NCBI GenBank assembly: GCA_002720865.1
Contig: PBIO01000005.1
Coordinates: 1 to 64,000 of the forward strand
Direction: 5' to 3'
From: Halobacteriovorax sp.
Lineage (GTDB): Bacteria > Bdellovibrionota > Bacteriovoracia > Bacteriovoracales > Bacteriovoracaceae
Length of the DNA: 64,000 nucleotides
The notes beneath the pieces were generated by a model. That model searched no databases. It saw nothing but the letters and a program-made list of their open reading frames with translations, and had not been told where the DNA came from. Shown in pieces: positions 33,443-41,835 of this stretch (position 1 is its first letter; each line of letters begins with the position of its first letter). A program made the position numbers and the translations under genes.

Positions 33443-35499
33443 TCCTTGCCCCAATCCTTTATCGTTTCTGTGGCATGACCTCGACAAAGATCAAACTCTT
33501 CATCTGTAATAAAACCATTATGCCCCATAATACTGGCCAGCCTCACTCCGTGCTCTTTGGCCAATTTATCTATTTCTAAAACTTTTTCGTAACTTATATT
33601 TCTACTTAAAGTAAAACTTTCAAACTTCGAGGCCATGGCAAGCAAGGCTGTTTCCGCTAAACAGGCATAAACAATATTGCCTTCTAATCCTATATCTACA
33701 TTAGAATCGACTTCGCCAGGAAGCTGGACTTCACCGCTGGCAATAACCATGACATCTGGTCTTTGTAATGCATCTTCTTCTTTAATATCAAAAGGTCTAC
33801 TTACATCACAGATAACACAGCCAGGCTTAACATCCATAATATCCATTATTTTCTTACCTCTTGCACTAGTGGTCGTAATTATAAGATCACAATCTTTTGA
33901 AAAAGTATCTGGAGAGGTGCCCACCTGGATATTGCATTCAGGGGCGATCGTTTGAATTTCTTCTTTTAGTTCTAAAAGCTTATAGGCCCTCGGCGCAACC
34001 AGGACTAAATCACTCCATGTTTGTGCTAAAATTTTTGCACTAACCGCTCCTATACTACCTGTTGCACCTACCACCATTACTTTACCGCGGTAAATATCCT
34101 CTTCTTTTTTGACAAAAGCGAGTTTATCGATAGCAAACTTGGCGGCCCAAAGTGTTGAGCAGGCAGATAATGAGTTACCAGTTGTTACTGGTATGGGAGA
34201 CTGATTGGCCACTGTTATTCCGGCGTCTCCTACAATTTTAGTATAAGCACCCAAACCAATAATGGCAGCTCCTCTTCTGTCGGCATTATGACAAAGAGTT
34301 GTTAGCTTGTTATAGATAGTATTTGGATCACTCTCCATAAGCTTTTTAGGAGTTTCTGTTACCGTGTAAATTAGCCCCTCAACTTCTTTTCCAGTCTTTT
34401 CTGATACAATCCCTTTAATTCTTCCATAATAAAATCCAGGAGAAAGACTCATTAACTCTTCCGCGGCACGTTCCAATGGCTTTGAATAAGGCTTTAAAAA
34501 CTTAAGAAGTGGATGCTTAAAAACCATGCTTGCCGAGAGTGGATGAATTATAAAAGCGAATTTATTTTCCGTGTCCTCCTGGGAATGATTCAGCTCCTTT
34601 AATTCACTTGAAAGCTTTAAAAGATCAATCCAATTTAAGACATCATCAGCATTCAATGGAGGTTCAATTCCTAGCTCTTTTCCAAAACTTAAAAATAATG
34701 CCTCTAATACGCCGAAGCTAATATTAGGATTATCGACTACCTGAGGCATACAAACAATGACATCACCTACACCAACCTGCTTAAATCTTCTTTCAAGTCC
34801 AGGACTTAAAAAGTCCACAATAACGGTCTTGCCTCTTAAATGCTCTAAACTAACTAAATTAAAAGTTGATTCATTCCCGACAAAAATATCAGCGTCGAAA
34901 AACTCTTTTAAATTATTGGTCAAATCCATATTTGAAATATCAAACTTCGACAAATTGGATCTTTTAATTTTCATCCTTTTAAGAACTGGTGTTAGAAACT
35001 TTACAAAATTTTCTAATTGCTTTGGCGTATTCAAATTAAATGGTAGCCCGGCAAAAAAATAAGGGTCCGCTAGTACAAGCTTACAACCAAATTCAATCAT
35101 CACATCCATTAAACTTTTCTGAAGAGCTCCAGAATAGAAGGCAACTTTCTTATTTCCCATTAATGATTTATTTTTTAAATAAAATTGTCTAATCGCCCAA
35201 GGAATATATACATCTTTAACAACTTGACCATCAACTGTCGGGGTCTGTCTTGCCAAGGCCCTGATCTTTTCGGCCTGGGGGTGAGTAAAGACATTACCTT
35301 TTATACTTATCTTTGGTGGAATCCCCGTCACGACTATGACGTCGCATTGTCCATCATACTTATGAATAATATTTTTAGTTAGATTGAAATTAAAATTAGT
35401 TGAAAACTGAGTTAGCCTAACCTCTTCCCCTCTAAAGTTTAAAACTTCATCGAAATTTGTATTATCTAGAGAATAAGCAATGCTAAGAATATGCTTCAT
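33439..35499 (-). CDS. Tandem acyl-ACP reductase-like protein, first copy degenerate
   Basis: A 686-residue protein. Residues about 314-680 resemble cyanobacterial long-chain acyl-ACP reductase (AAR), which makes fatty aldehydes: GLGAYTKIV, VTTGNSLSA (438-446), VMVVGATGSIGA (474-485) and VYACLAETALL with Cys613 at the place of the AAR catalytic cysteine. Residues 1-300 appear to be a second, decayed copy: KKVAFYSGALQKS aligns with the glycine-rich loop but lacks it, and ISFGVLEALFLSF aligns with the Cys region but has Val. It overlaps both neighbours by ATGA. Role inferred: aldehyde formation from an acyl thioester. Confidence 0.72.
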   Translation of the reverse strand: MKHILSIAYSLDNTNFDEVLNFRGEEVRLTQFSTNFNFNLTKNIIHKYDGQCDVIVVTGIPPKISIKGNVFTHPQAEKIRALARQTPTVDGQVVKDVYIPWAIRQFYLKNKSLMGNKKVAFYSGALQKSLMDVMIEFGCKLVLADPYFFAGLPFNLNTPKQLENFVKFLTPVLKRMKIKRSNLSKFDISNMDLTNNLKEFFDADIFVGNESTFNLVSLEHLRGKTVIVDFLSPGLERRFKQVGVGDVIVCMPQVVDNPNISFGVLEALFLSFGKELGIEPPLNADDVLNWIDLLKLSSELKELNHSQEDTENKFAFIIHPLSASMVFKHPLLKFLKPYSKPLERAAEELMSLSPGFYYGRIKGIVSEKTGKEVEGLIYTVTETPKKLMESDPNTIYNKLTTLCHNADRRGAAIIGLGAYTKIVGDAGITVANQSPIPVTTGNSLSACSTLWAAKFAIDKLAFVKKEEDIYRGKVMVVGATGSIGAVSAKILAQTWSDLVLVAPRAYKLLELKEEIQTIAPECNIQVGTSPDTFSKDCDLIITTTSARGKKIMDIMDVKPGCVICDVSRPFDIKEEDALQRPDVMVIASGEVQLPGEVDSNVDIGLEGNIVYACLAETALLAMASKFESFTLSRNISYEKVLEIDKLAKEHGVRLASIMGHNGFITDEEFDLCRGHATETIKDWGKE

Positions 35500-36527
35500 T
35501 CAAACATTCTCCGCCCATAAGAGTAAAAATTTTCAGAATATTCACTATAGGAGGCTATTTTATTTTTTTCAAAATCACGCTCTAGAGAACTTGTATCGTA
35601 AACACAGCTTCCGTACATATATAAAAGAAGCTCTGATGGCAGACCAATTTTAGGTAGAATAAATTTATAAAGCGGTGATTTTGGAAGTGCTATTAAAGAT
35701 AGATTAAGACCAAAAGTTTTAAGGGACTTTTCAACAAAAACCCTAACAAGGGGCGGATCTTTAGCGATCACATGATAGCAACTAACACCTTCATCCTTTG
35801 GATTAAGAACACCCTCTTTTAAGATTTCAGCAGCATTATCGACTGGCATTAATGGCATTGTGGCTTTTTCATCATATGGAAGAGGTAAATATTTTAAGAG
35901 ATTGATTTTAGCTTTTTCTTTATAAACCTTATTCAGTAACTTAAAGAAATAATAAGGTCCATCAACCTTACTCATTTTTCCAGTAACTGAATCACCAATT
36001 AATATTCCAAGTCTATAAATCTGGACACTACCGCTAAAACGATAATTCCTGATCATTAACTCAGCATCATATTTAGTTTTAGCATAATGATTATTAAACT
36101 TCTGTCCCTCACTCAATTGCTCTTCATTGAATATTCCAGAATAACTTCCTGCCACCGCAATTGTGCTTACATAATGAATATGTTTTAACTTTTCACAATT
36201 GTTAGCTAAATAGAGAACATTCTGTGTCCCAACCACGTTGTACATAAAGCAGCTGCTGTATGGTCCTTCAATATCGTAGTAGGCAGCACCATGAAAGATT
36301 GTATCAACAGACTCACGAATTTCTTTAGATAGGCCAGCATCTTCGATAATATCCGGCGATGAAATATCACCTTTTACTAAAACAACTGAAGAGAATTTTG
36401 AGTACTCAGCCTCTAGCCTTCGAGAAGGTCTTCTACATAGGAGAAATAATTTTTCGCAGTGGGGTGCCAAGATCTCAACAAGCTCTTTTCCTAAAAAGCC
36501 AGTTCCACCGGTCATTAAAATTTTCAT
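35496..36527 (-). CDS. Fatty-acyl-reductase-like extended SDR
   Basis: A 343-residue NAD(P)-dependent extended short-chain dehydrogenase. MTGGTGFLGKELVE is the dinucleotide loop; VDTIFHGAAYYDI, HYVSTIAVAG and YAKTKYDAE (Tyr-x-x-x-Lys) are catalytic motifs, and RLGILIGDSVTGKM is the motif following them in fatty acyl-CoA reductases and thioester reductase domains (NAD_binding_4). OleD-type 3-oxoacyl reductases are related alternatives. It lies between the lipid kinase (9-base gap) and the AAR-like gene (ATGA overlap). Confidence 0.78.
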   Translation of the reverse strand: MKILMTGGTGFLGKELVEILAPHCEKLFLLCRRPSRRLEAEYSKFSSVVLVKGDISSPDIIEDAGLSKEIRESVDTIFHGAAYYDIEGPYSSCFMYNVVGTQNVLYLANNCEKLKHIHYVSTIAVAGSYSGIFNEEQLSEGQKFNNHYAKTKYDAELMIRNYRFSGSVQIYRLGILIGDSVTGKMSKVDGPYYFFKLLNKVYKEKAKINLLKYLPLPYDEKATMPLMPVDNAAEILKEGVLNPKDEGVSCYHVIAKDPPLVRVFVEKSLKTFGLNLSLIALPKSPLYKFILPKIGLPSELLLYMYGSCVYDTSSLERDFEKNKIASYSEYSENFYSYGRRMFE

Positions 36528-36536
36528 TACTCTATT

Positions 36537-37508
36537 CTAAGATAGGCTGACGTCGTTGACTAGGTCTACTAAATCAGTGCCGATATGAGCCGAGTAAACT
36601 TTAAGAGCATCTTTTTCAACTTCAATATCAAAAACCTCAGACTCTTCTGAGTGTAAGATTTCACCATCTCCAAAGAACTCTAGCTTTTTATTTGGTGTTA
36701 GATTCTTAATGCTTATTTTCTCTGACTCAAAGCTAATAAAGTTTGGATCATCGATTGGAAGGTTACCTTTAGCTACTTGTAAGATACATTGGATCAATTT
36801 TTGTCTTGAATCATGAGTCAAAATACTTACATTAAATTTGCCATCGTTATTGTTAGTTTTTGGAGCAATATTAAAAGTACCGGCCAACATCGGTTGGTTA
36901 TTAACTAAAATACAGGAGCTTTTTACATTTCCAGAAAACTCTTTAGACTCAATTTCTAAATTATACTCTTCAAAATTAACGCCTAAAAGCTCTTGGGCCA
37001 CGAAAAAACTATAGATAGACTTACCTGAAAATTTCATAATTTTCTTAAAGACTGGGTATTTTCTTCTAATTGTATTTATCTTTTTGGCAACTTCTCCACC
37101 TAGCCCAATTCCACCATTGGTGGCCATGAGTCTATTATTAATTCTTATCAGGTCAATATTTGTAATTTGCTGATTTCTAATACACTGACAAATCTTCTTT
37201 ATATTTTCATTCATTCCTAATTCACTGGCTAAATCATTAGCCGTTCCACCAGGTATAACAAGAAGACCTATATCTTTGTTGGCCAAGTTTTGTATTAACG
37301 TATTAACAGTACCATCCCCGCCAACACTAACTACGGCATCGACATTATTTTGAATATCTTCTTTTAAATTCTCATGTAATTCAGCTAGGCCATTAGGAGT
37401 TCTAAAATTTAAGTTTGACCTAAAAAGACTACGGGTAATCTTTCCTTTCCAGAAATCATAGTCCGTATTGGCGGCCCTTTGATTTAGATAAACACTAATG
37501 TTTTGCAT
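36537..37508 (-). CDS. Diacylglycerol kinase-family lipid kinase
   Basis: A 323-residue DAGK_cat/YegS-type kinase that phosphorylates diacylglycerol or sphingoid-like lipids with ATP. VVSVGGDGTVNTLI (nucleotide-binding GGDGT) and VIPGGTANDLASEL are diagnostic; the C-terminal beta domain carries IEVEKDALKVYSA. The start is ATG 37508 after GAGGAAATAACC; the upstream 28-codon extension has no family match. First gene of the leftward arm; the lipid substrate is probably a product of this cluster. Confidence 0.88.
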   Translation of the reverse strand: MQNISVYLNQRAANTDYDFWKGKITRSLFRSNLNFRTPNGLAELHENLKEDIQNNVDAVVSVGGDGTVNTLIQNLANKDIGLLVIPGGTANDLASELGMNENIKKICQCIRNQQITNIDLIRINNRLMATNGGIGLGGEVAKKINTIRRKYPVFKKIMKFSGKSIYSFFVAQELLGVNFEEYNLEIESKEFSGNVKSSCILVNNQPMLAGTFNIAPKTNNNDGKFNVSILTHDSRQKLIQCILQVAKGNLPIDDPNFISFESEKISIKNLTPNKKLEFFGDGEILHSEESEVFDIEVEKDALKVYSAHIGTDLVDLVNDVSLS

Positions 37509-37672
37509 GGTTATTTCCTCTCTCAATACCCCATCATATCTTTTATAAGTACCCGAATCCACGCAAAATGACGCGTCGTGTAATAAGTGCATACTATGTC
37601 GGGATTTTTGACAGGTTTTCCTGTATTATTAGGGCTTTGAGATATGTAAATACGAGGCCAAGGAGGGCCAAG

Positions 37673-38446
37673 TTGTCGAAACTAAGAATTCTGCTTGTTA
37701 CTAGCCGAATAACTTATATGCCCGAAAATTATCTGGCCCTGTTTGAAAGCTTTTTAAATAAAAGAGCTGACTGGGTTAAAGGCCTTGTCCTTCTTGATAA
37801 TCTAGATAAGAAAACCCTGCTCCAGTCACTAGGTCTTCCCCTTCTAGGCGTTAGAAAATTAGGCCTACAACTTATTAAAAATATTTTAGAGACACCTTTA
37901 AAAAAAAGAGAAATTCTTTTTGAAAAGTATAATATTCCCACTATGACCTGGGATACGATGAACTCTGAGTCTGCCTTAGATTTTGTAGACCGTCATTCAA
38001 TAGACCTTATTATTAATTTAAGAACTAGGTGCATCTATAAGTCTGAAATATTAAATGCTCCAAAGATTGGTTGCCTAAATATTCATCACGGACTCTTACC
38101 AAACTACAAAGGAACGTTCTGTGATCTTTACGCTTTAACGGAAAACCGTGATGCGGGATTTTCAATACATGAAATGAATGAAAAAATTGATGCTGGAAAA
38201 ATACATAAAATCATTCCAGTAGCAAAAAAAGAAGACATAAGAGTTAAAAATAAATTTTGTTACCTAAAGTATCTTTCTCTCACATCTGAAAAAGAAGCCG
38301 CGGCTCTATTTGAACTTTGCCAAGAAATTGAAAAGCTCAACAAATTCCCTGAAGGGCTGCCCAATAACCCCACGAAAAAAGTATTTACTAAAAACCCTGA
38401 TCGAAAAAAAATTAAAACATTTTTAAATAAAGGTTTTCTTTTATGA
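37673..38446 (+). CDS. Formyltransferase-fold enzyme
   Basis: A 257-residue protein of the formyl_trans_N family (Fmt, PurN, ArnA-N). LNIHHGLLPNYKGTFCDLYA (about 140-159) holds the catalytic Asn/His and the LLPxYKG loop, and a later GFSIHEMNEKIDAGKI matches the family ending. The start is TTG 37673, six bases after AAGGAGG, which gives MSKLRILLVTSR; the upstream ATG 37568 would place 35 unmatched residues in front. Substrate unknown; in such clusters formyltransferases usually modify an amino sugar or amine. First gene of the rightward arm. Confidence 0.78.
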   Translation: MSKLRILLVTSRITYMPENYLALFESFLNKRADWVKGLVLLDNLDKKTLLQSLGLPLLGVRKLGLQLIKNILETPLKKREILFEKYNIPTMTWDTMNSESALDFVDRHSIDLIINLRTRCIYKSEILNAPKIGCLNIHHGLLPNYKGTFCDLYALTENRDAGFSIHEMNEKIDAGKIHKIIPVAKKEDIRVKNKFCYLKYLSLTSEKEAAALFELCQEIEKLNKFPEGLPNNPTKKVFTKNPDRKKIKTFLNKGFLL

Positions 38447-39144
38447 GTGTTATTCACGAATTTACATTTGTTTGCCACCATGGCTCTCCGGGCACACCGG
38501 AAGATTTTAAATTTATCTCAGAAGGACTTAGTCAATATAATTGGCATCCTGTTGACAGGTATTCAGGCGATAAAGGTCCTAGCGAAGGAGCGCATATTCA
38601 GATTGGCTACAGTTGGGGTTCAGTAAGTGCTATCAATGCAGCTGTAAAAAATCCGGAGCATACGAAGGCCGTTATTTTAATTAGTCCGTATATGTTTGTT
38701 GACAAGAAAATGTCTCCGGCCATTAAAACAATCCTAAGCTTACCCATCCTCGGGAATATTCTTCTTTCAAAAATGGCACCGAAAAGCATAGGAAAAATGA
38801 TTAAAGATTCTTCCTCCCCAAAAGAAATTCCTGAAAATTATAAGCCATGTGAAAAGCTTTTCTCTAACCCAAAAATCTTAAAACCCGCTTTATTTGAGAA
38901 AGATATTCCAACCACTAATATTATTGAGAATCTTAAGTCTTTAAAGAAATTAGCTATACCTGTCCTACTCCTAAGAGGGGATTCCGATAAGACATCGGGA
39001 GAAAATAAACAATTTAGCGAGCTAGCAAAGCACTTAGATGTTGCAGAAGTCATATTTACTGAAGGTGGACACGCTCTTCCATGGACCCATACACAAGGAG
39101 TTATTGATGAAATTAAAAAATTTCTATCTAACTTTAATCAGTAA
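38443..39144 (+). CDS. Alpha/beta-hydrolase
   Basis: A 233-residue hydrolase. CHHGSPGTPEDF is the oxyanion His-Gly region, GYSWGS the nucleophile elbow (Ser about 66), RGDSDKTSG the acid, and EGGHALPW the catalytic His (about 215). It is small, with a modest cap. It is coupled by ATGA to the formyltransferase and overlaps the ligase start by 38 bases. OleB-like (beta-lactone decarboxylase) and thioesterase roles are both possible; OleB is larger, so thioesterase or lipase is more likely. Confidence 0.82.
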   Translation: MSVIHEFTFVCHHGSPGTPEDFKFISEGLSQYNWHPVDRYSGDKGPSEGAHIQIGYSWGSVSAINAAVKNPEHTKAVILISPYMFVDKKMSPAIKTILSLPILGNILLSKMAPKSIGKMIKDSSSPKEIPENYKPCEKLFSNPKILKPALFEKDIPTTNIIENLKSLKKLAIPVLLLRGDSDKTSGENKQFSELAKHLDVAEVIFTEGGHALPWTHTQGVIDEIKKFLSNFNQ

Positions 39145-40903
39145 ACTTTCGGCAAGCGAAAAGGGTTTTCCACTAAATCTAAATGGAAATAAGATTTCCC
39201 AGGAAAAACCTTTTGGTTATCATGAAGGAGAACAAAGTCTTAACAATGTGGCTTCATTCTTAACCCAACATGTAAAAACAATTCCCGATAAACCAATTCT
39301 TAGTTGGGTTCACCCCGACAAGTTAAAGGAATGGAGCTATAACTTAGACGACCCACTTCCTCACGACTCCGTTACCGTCAGAGAGCTTGATCATGTCGTA
39401 GCGGTTATTGCCACTGGCTTTAAAAAACTTGGTATTAAAAAAGGTGATCGGGTCATCATCTTTGTTCCAATGTGTCTTTATTTGTATGCTGCCATGTTTG
39501 CCCTTCAAAAAATTGGAGCGATTGCAACCTTCTTAGATGGTTGGGCAAGACGAGATCAAATGGATGTAGCTGCCAAAGTTGTTGGGGCCAAGGCCTTTAT
39601 CTCTGTTGAAAAAGCATTTGATTATATGGGAGATCTTCCCGAGATTGGAAAAATCCCTTTAAAAATATCGATAGGCCCCACCACAAAAAAATATAGCGCT
39701 AGTATTGAATCCCTAATGAAGGGCATTAAAAGATCAACCACTGAGCCTGTTGAAAAAGAGCATACGGCCTTAATTACCTTTACGACTGGGTCTTCTGGAA
39801 CTCCAAAAGGTGCTGATCGAACTCATAGATTCCTTGCAGCTCAACATTATGCCCTAGATAAACATTTACCCTTTAACGATACAGATTTTGATTTACCTGT
39901 GTTTCCTATATTTTCTCTAAATAATTTAGCAGCTGGTGTTACCACTGTACTACCGGCCATCGATGTAGGACAGGCCGGTGACAAAGATGCTCTTGTTCTT
40001 ATTGCCCAAATGAAGTCAGCAGGGGTAACAACGACGACTCTGTCCCCTAGTTTATTAAGGCATGTTTATGCTTACTGCTTAGACAATGATATCACTATTC
40101 CCTTTATTAGAAGAATAATCACGGGTGGGGCACCAATCTCTAGAGATGACTTAGTTAAAACGACTAAGATCGCTCCAAACGCTGAAGTACTAGTACTCTA
40201 TGGCTCCACTGAAGTCGAACCAATGGCCCATATAGAAGCCAAAGATATGATTGCTCGAAAAGACAATCCCGATCCTGAATGGGAAGATGAGGGCGTTAAT
40301 GTTGGAAAATTCGATGATGGTCTTGCTGTTAAATATTTAAAGATTAATAAAAATCCTATTACAGTTAGTTCCGATATGGATTGGAAAGATCTTGAAGTTG
40401 AAGATGGCAAGCCTGGGGAAATAATCGTAAGCGGTGAGCATGTTTGCCAAAACTATTACAATAATGAAGAAGCCTTTTTTAAGAGCAAAATAAAAGATCA
40501 TAACGGTATTGTCTGGCACCGTACTGGAGATATAGGCCGAGTCGACGAACAAGGCGATCTTTGGTTCATGGGAAGGATTCATAATGCCATCAACCGAAAT
40601 GGAGAATACTTTTTTCCTGTAAGAGCGGAAGTAATAATGAAAAAACTCCCCTTTGTTGAGTATGCTGCTTACCTTGGCATGCCCGACCCAGAGCTTGGAG
40701 AGAAGACCTATGCAGTCTACTCTGTCTGGGAAAATGCGCACGGAGATAAAGAGTCCTGGGAAAAGGAAATAAAAAGAGTTATGGACAAAAACGGTGTCAC
40801 TGTAGACAAAATCGTTTTAACTGACAAAATACCGCTAGATGCTAGACACCAAAGTAAAGTTGAATACGAAGTTTTAAGAAAACAACTTCAGGAGCAAGCA
40901 TGA
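39107..40903 (+). CDS. AMP-forming ligase, OleC/acyl-CoA synthetase-like
   Basis: A 598-residue adenylate-forming enzyme. Motifs: TFTTGSSGTPKGADRTH (P-loop), LPVFPIFSLNNLAAG, VLYGSTEVEP (A5), WHRTGDIGRVDEQGDLWFMG (A7-A8) and HQSKVEYEVL with the catalytic Lys. The segments around LPVFPIF and YGSTEVEP resemble OleC (beta-lactone synthetase) more than ordinary FadD, but no OleA thiolase is present. The start is ATG 39107, six bases after AAGGAG and inside the hydrolase gene. Residues 1-30 are a basic amphipathic helix that may touch the membrane. Presumed to activate a carboxylic acid in this pathway. Confidence 0.85.
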   Translation: MKLKNFYLTLISKLSASEKGFPLNLNGNKISQEKPFGYHEGEQSLNNVASFLTQHVKTIPDKPILSWVHPDKLKEWSYNLDDPLPHDSVTVRELDHVVAVIATGFKKLGIKKGDRVIIFVPMCLYLYAAMFALQKIGAIATFLDGWARRDQMDVAAKVVGAKAFISVEKAFDYMGDLPEIGKIPLKISIGPTTKKYSASIESLMKGIKRSTTEPVEKEHTALITFTTGSSGTPKGADRTHRFLAAQHYALDKHLPFNDTDFDLPVFPIFSLNNLAAGVTTVLPAIDVGQAGDKDALVLIAQMKSAGVTTTTLSPSLLRHVYAYCLDNDITIPFIRRIITGGAPISRDDLVKTTKIAPNAEVLVLYGSTEVEPMAHIEAKDMIARKDNPDPEWEDEGVNVGKFDDGLAVKYLKINKNPITVSSDMDWKDLEVEDGKPGEIIVSGEHVCQNYYNNEEAFFKSKIKDHNGIVWHRTGDIGRVDEQGDLWFMGRIHNAINRNGEYFFPVRAEVIMKKLPFVEYAAYLGMPDPELGEKTYAVYSVWENAHGDKESWEKEIKRVMDKNGVTVDKIVLTDKIPLDARHQSKVEYEVLRKQLQEQA

Positions 40904-41832
40904 GCCAATATGTTCAAGAAAGAGTAGAACATCTCGCGAAGTGGTGGGAGTTTACTTCAGAAAGATTTGAGCCCGTAAGTCACTTTATGATGATTGCTCT
41001 ATTCTTCAGTGCTCACTACCTTGTGGCCGATGCCTCTAAGTACGTCATCTTGGAGCCTATTCACCTGGCCTGGGTCACATTTGGAACAGCTGCATTTTTT
41101 TTAAAACTTAGATTTTATGATGAAATTAAAGACTTTGAAACAGATGTAGCTTTTAATCCTACCCGACCACTTCCTAGAGGTCTCCTAAAGCATTTTGATA
41201 TGAAAAAGGGAATTGAGCATTGTATTGTTCTAGAAATAATCTTTTTCACCTCTTGTGGAATGCCAGGCTTTGTGGCCATCCTCTTGGCCATTGGCTACTC
41301 ACTCTTAATGTATAGAGAGTTTTTTATTGGCGAGAAAATAAGACCACATCTGACAACCTATGCCACCAGTCATACCATAGTAACTATCTTTCTATCCTTG
41401 GCCATATTCTCGGCCCTAAGTCGTTACTACCCTTGGAATCATGAAGCGGATTTCTACTACTTTGCTCTCTTAAGCTGGCTCCTCTTTAATATCTTTGAAC
41501 TTGGTAGAAAGATATATCAGCCATGTGAAGAAAGAGAAGGTGTGGATACATACTCAAGCATCTGGGGAAAGTTTGGGGCCGTGATGCTTATCTTTGTCCA
41601 TGCAGTGGCAGCGGCTGTACTTACGCTGCTAATCTCAACTGTTGATTTTTTCTTTATGCAAGCCTATCAAGCAGTTTCAATTGGGATACTTATTATTATA
41701 AGCGCTATTTACCTAGTAGGGAAAAGACCAATTTCTGGACTAATGTTTAGAAAGTTTAGTGAGGTTTATATCGTTTTAATTTATGCAGGAATAATCACAA
41801 ATTATATTTTAAGAAAATACTACTGGGAATAA
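40900..41832 (+). CDS. UbiA-family prenyltransferase-like membrane protein
   Basis: A 310-residue protein with about eight transmembrane helices. The first Asp-rich motif is RFYDEIKDFETD, followed by FNPTRPLPRG (about 70-93), exactly the UbiA pattern for binding prenyl diphosphate with Mg2+. The second motif is weaker: ELGRKIYQPCEEREGVDTYS has acidic residues in altered spacing. It overlaps the ligase by ATGA. It presumably joins a prenyl group to a product of the cluster; acceptor unknown. Confidence 0.8.
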   Translation: MSQYVQERVEHLAKWWEFTSERFEPVSHFMMIALFFSAHYLVADASKYVILEPIHLAWVTFGTAAFFLKLRFYDEIKDFETDVAFNPTRPLPRGLLKHFDMKKGIEHCIVLEIIFFTSCGMPGFVAILLAIGYSLLMYREFFIGEKIRPHLTTYATSHTIVTIFLSLAIFSALSRYYPWNHEADFYYFALLSWLLFNIFELGRKIYQPCEEREGVDTYSSIWGKFGAVMLIFVHAVAAAVLTLLISTVDFFFMQAYQAVSIGILIIISAIYLVGKRPISGLMFRKFSEVYIVLIYAGIITNYILRKYYWE

Positions 41833-41835
41833 TAT

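Noticed and set aside
37568-37672. Upstream ATG extension of the formyltransferase gene
   Set aside because: The TTG at 37673 has a near-perfect AAGGAGG and matches the family N-terminus; the extension would also fill the divergent promoter region.
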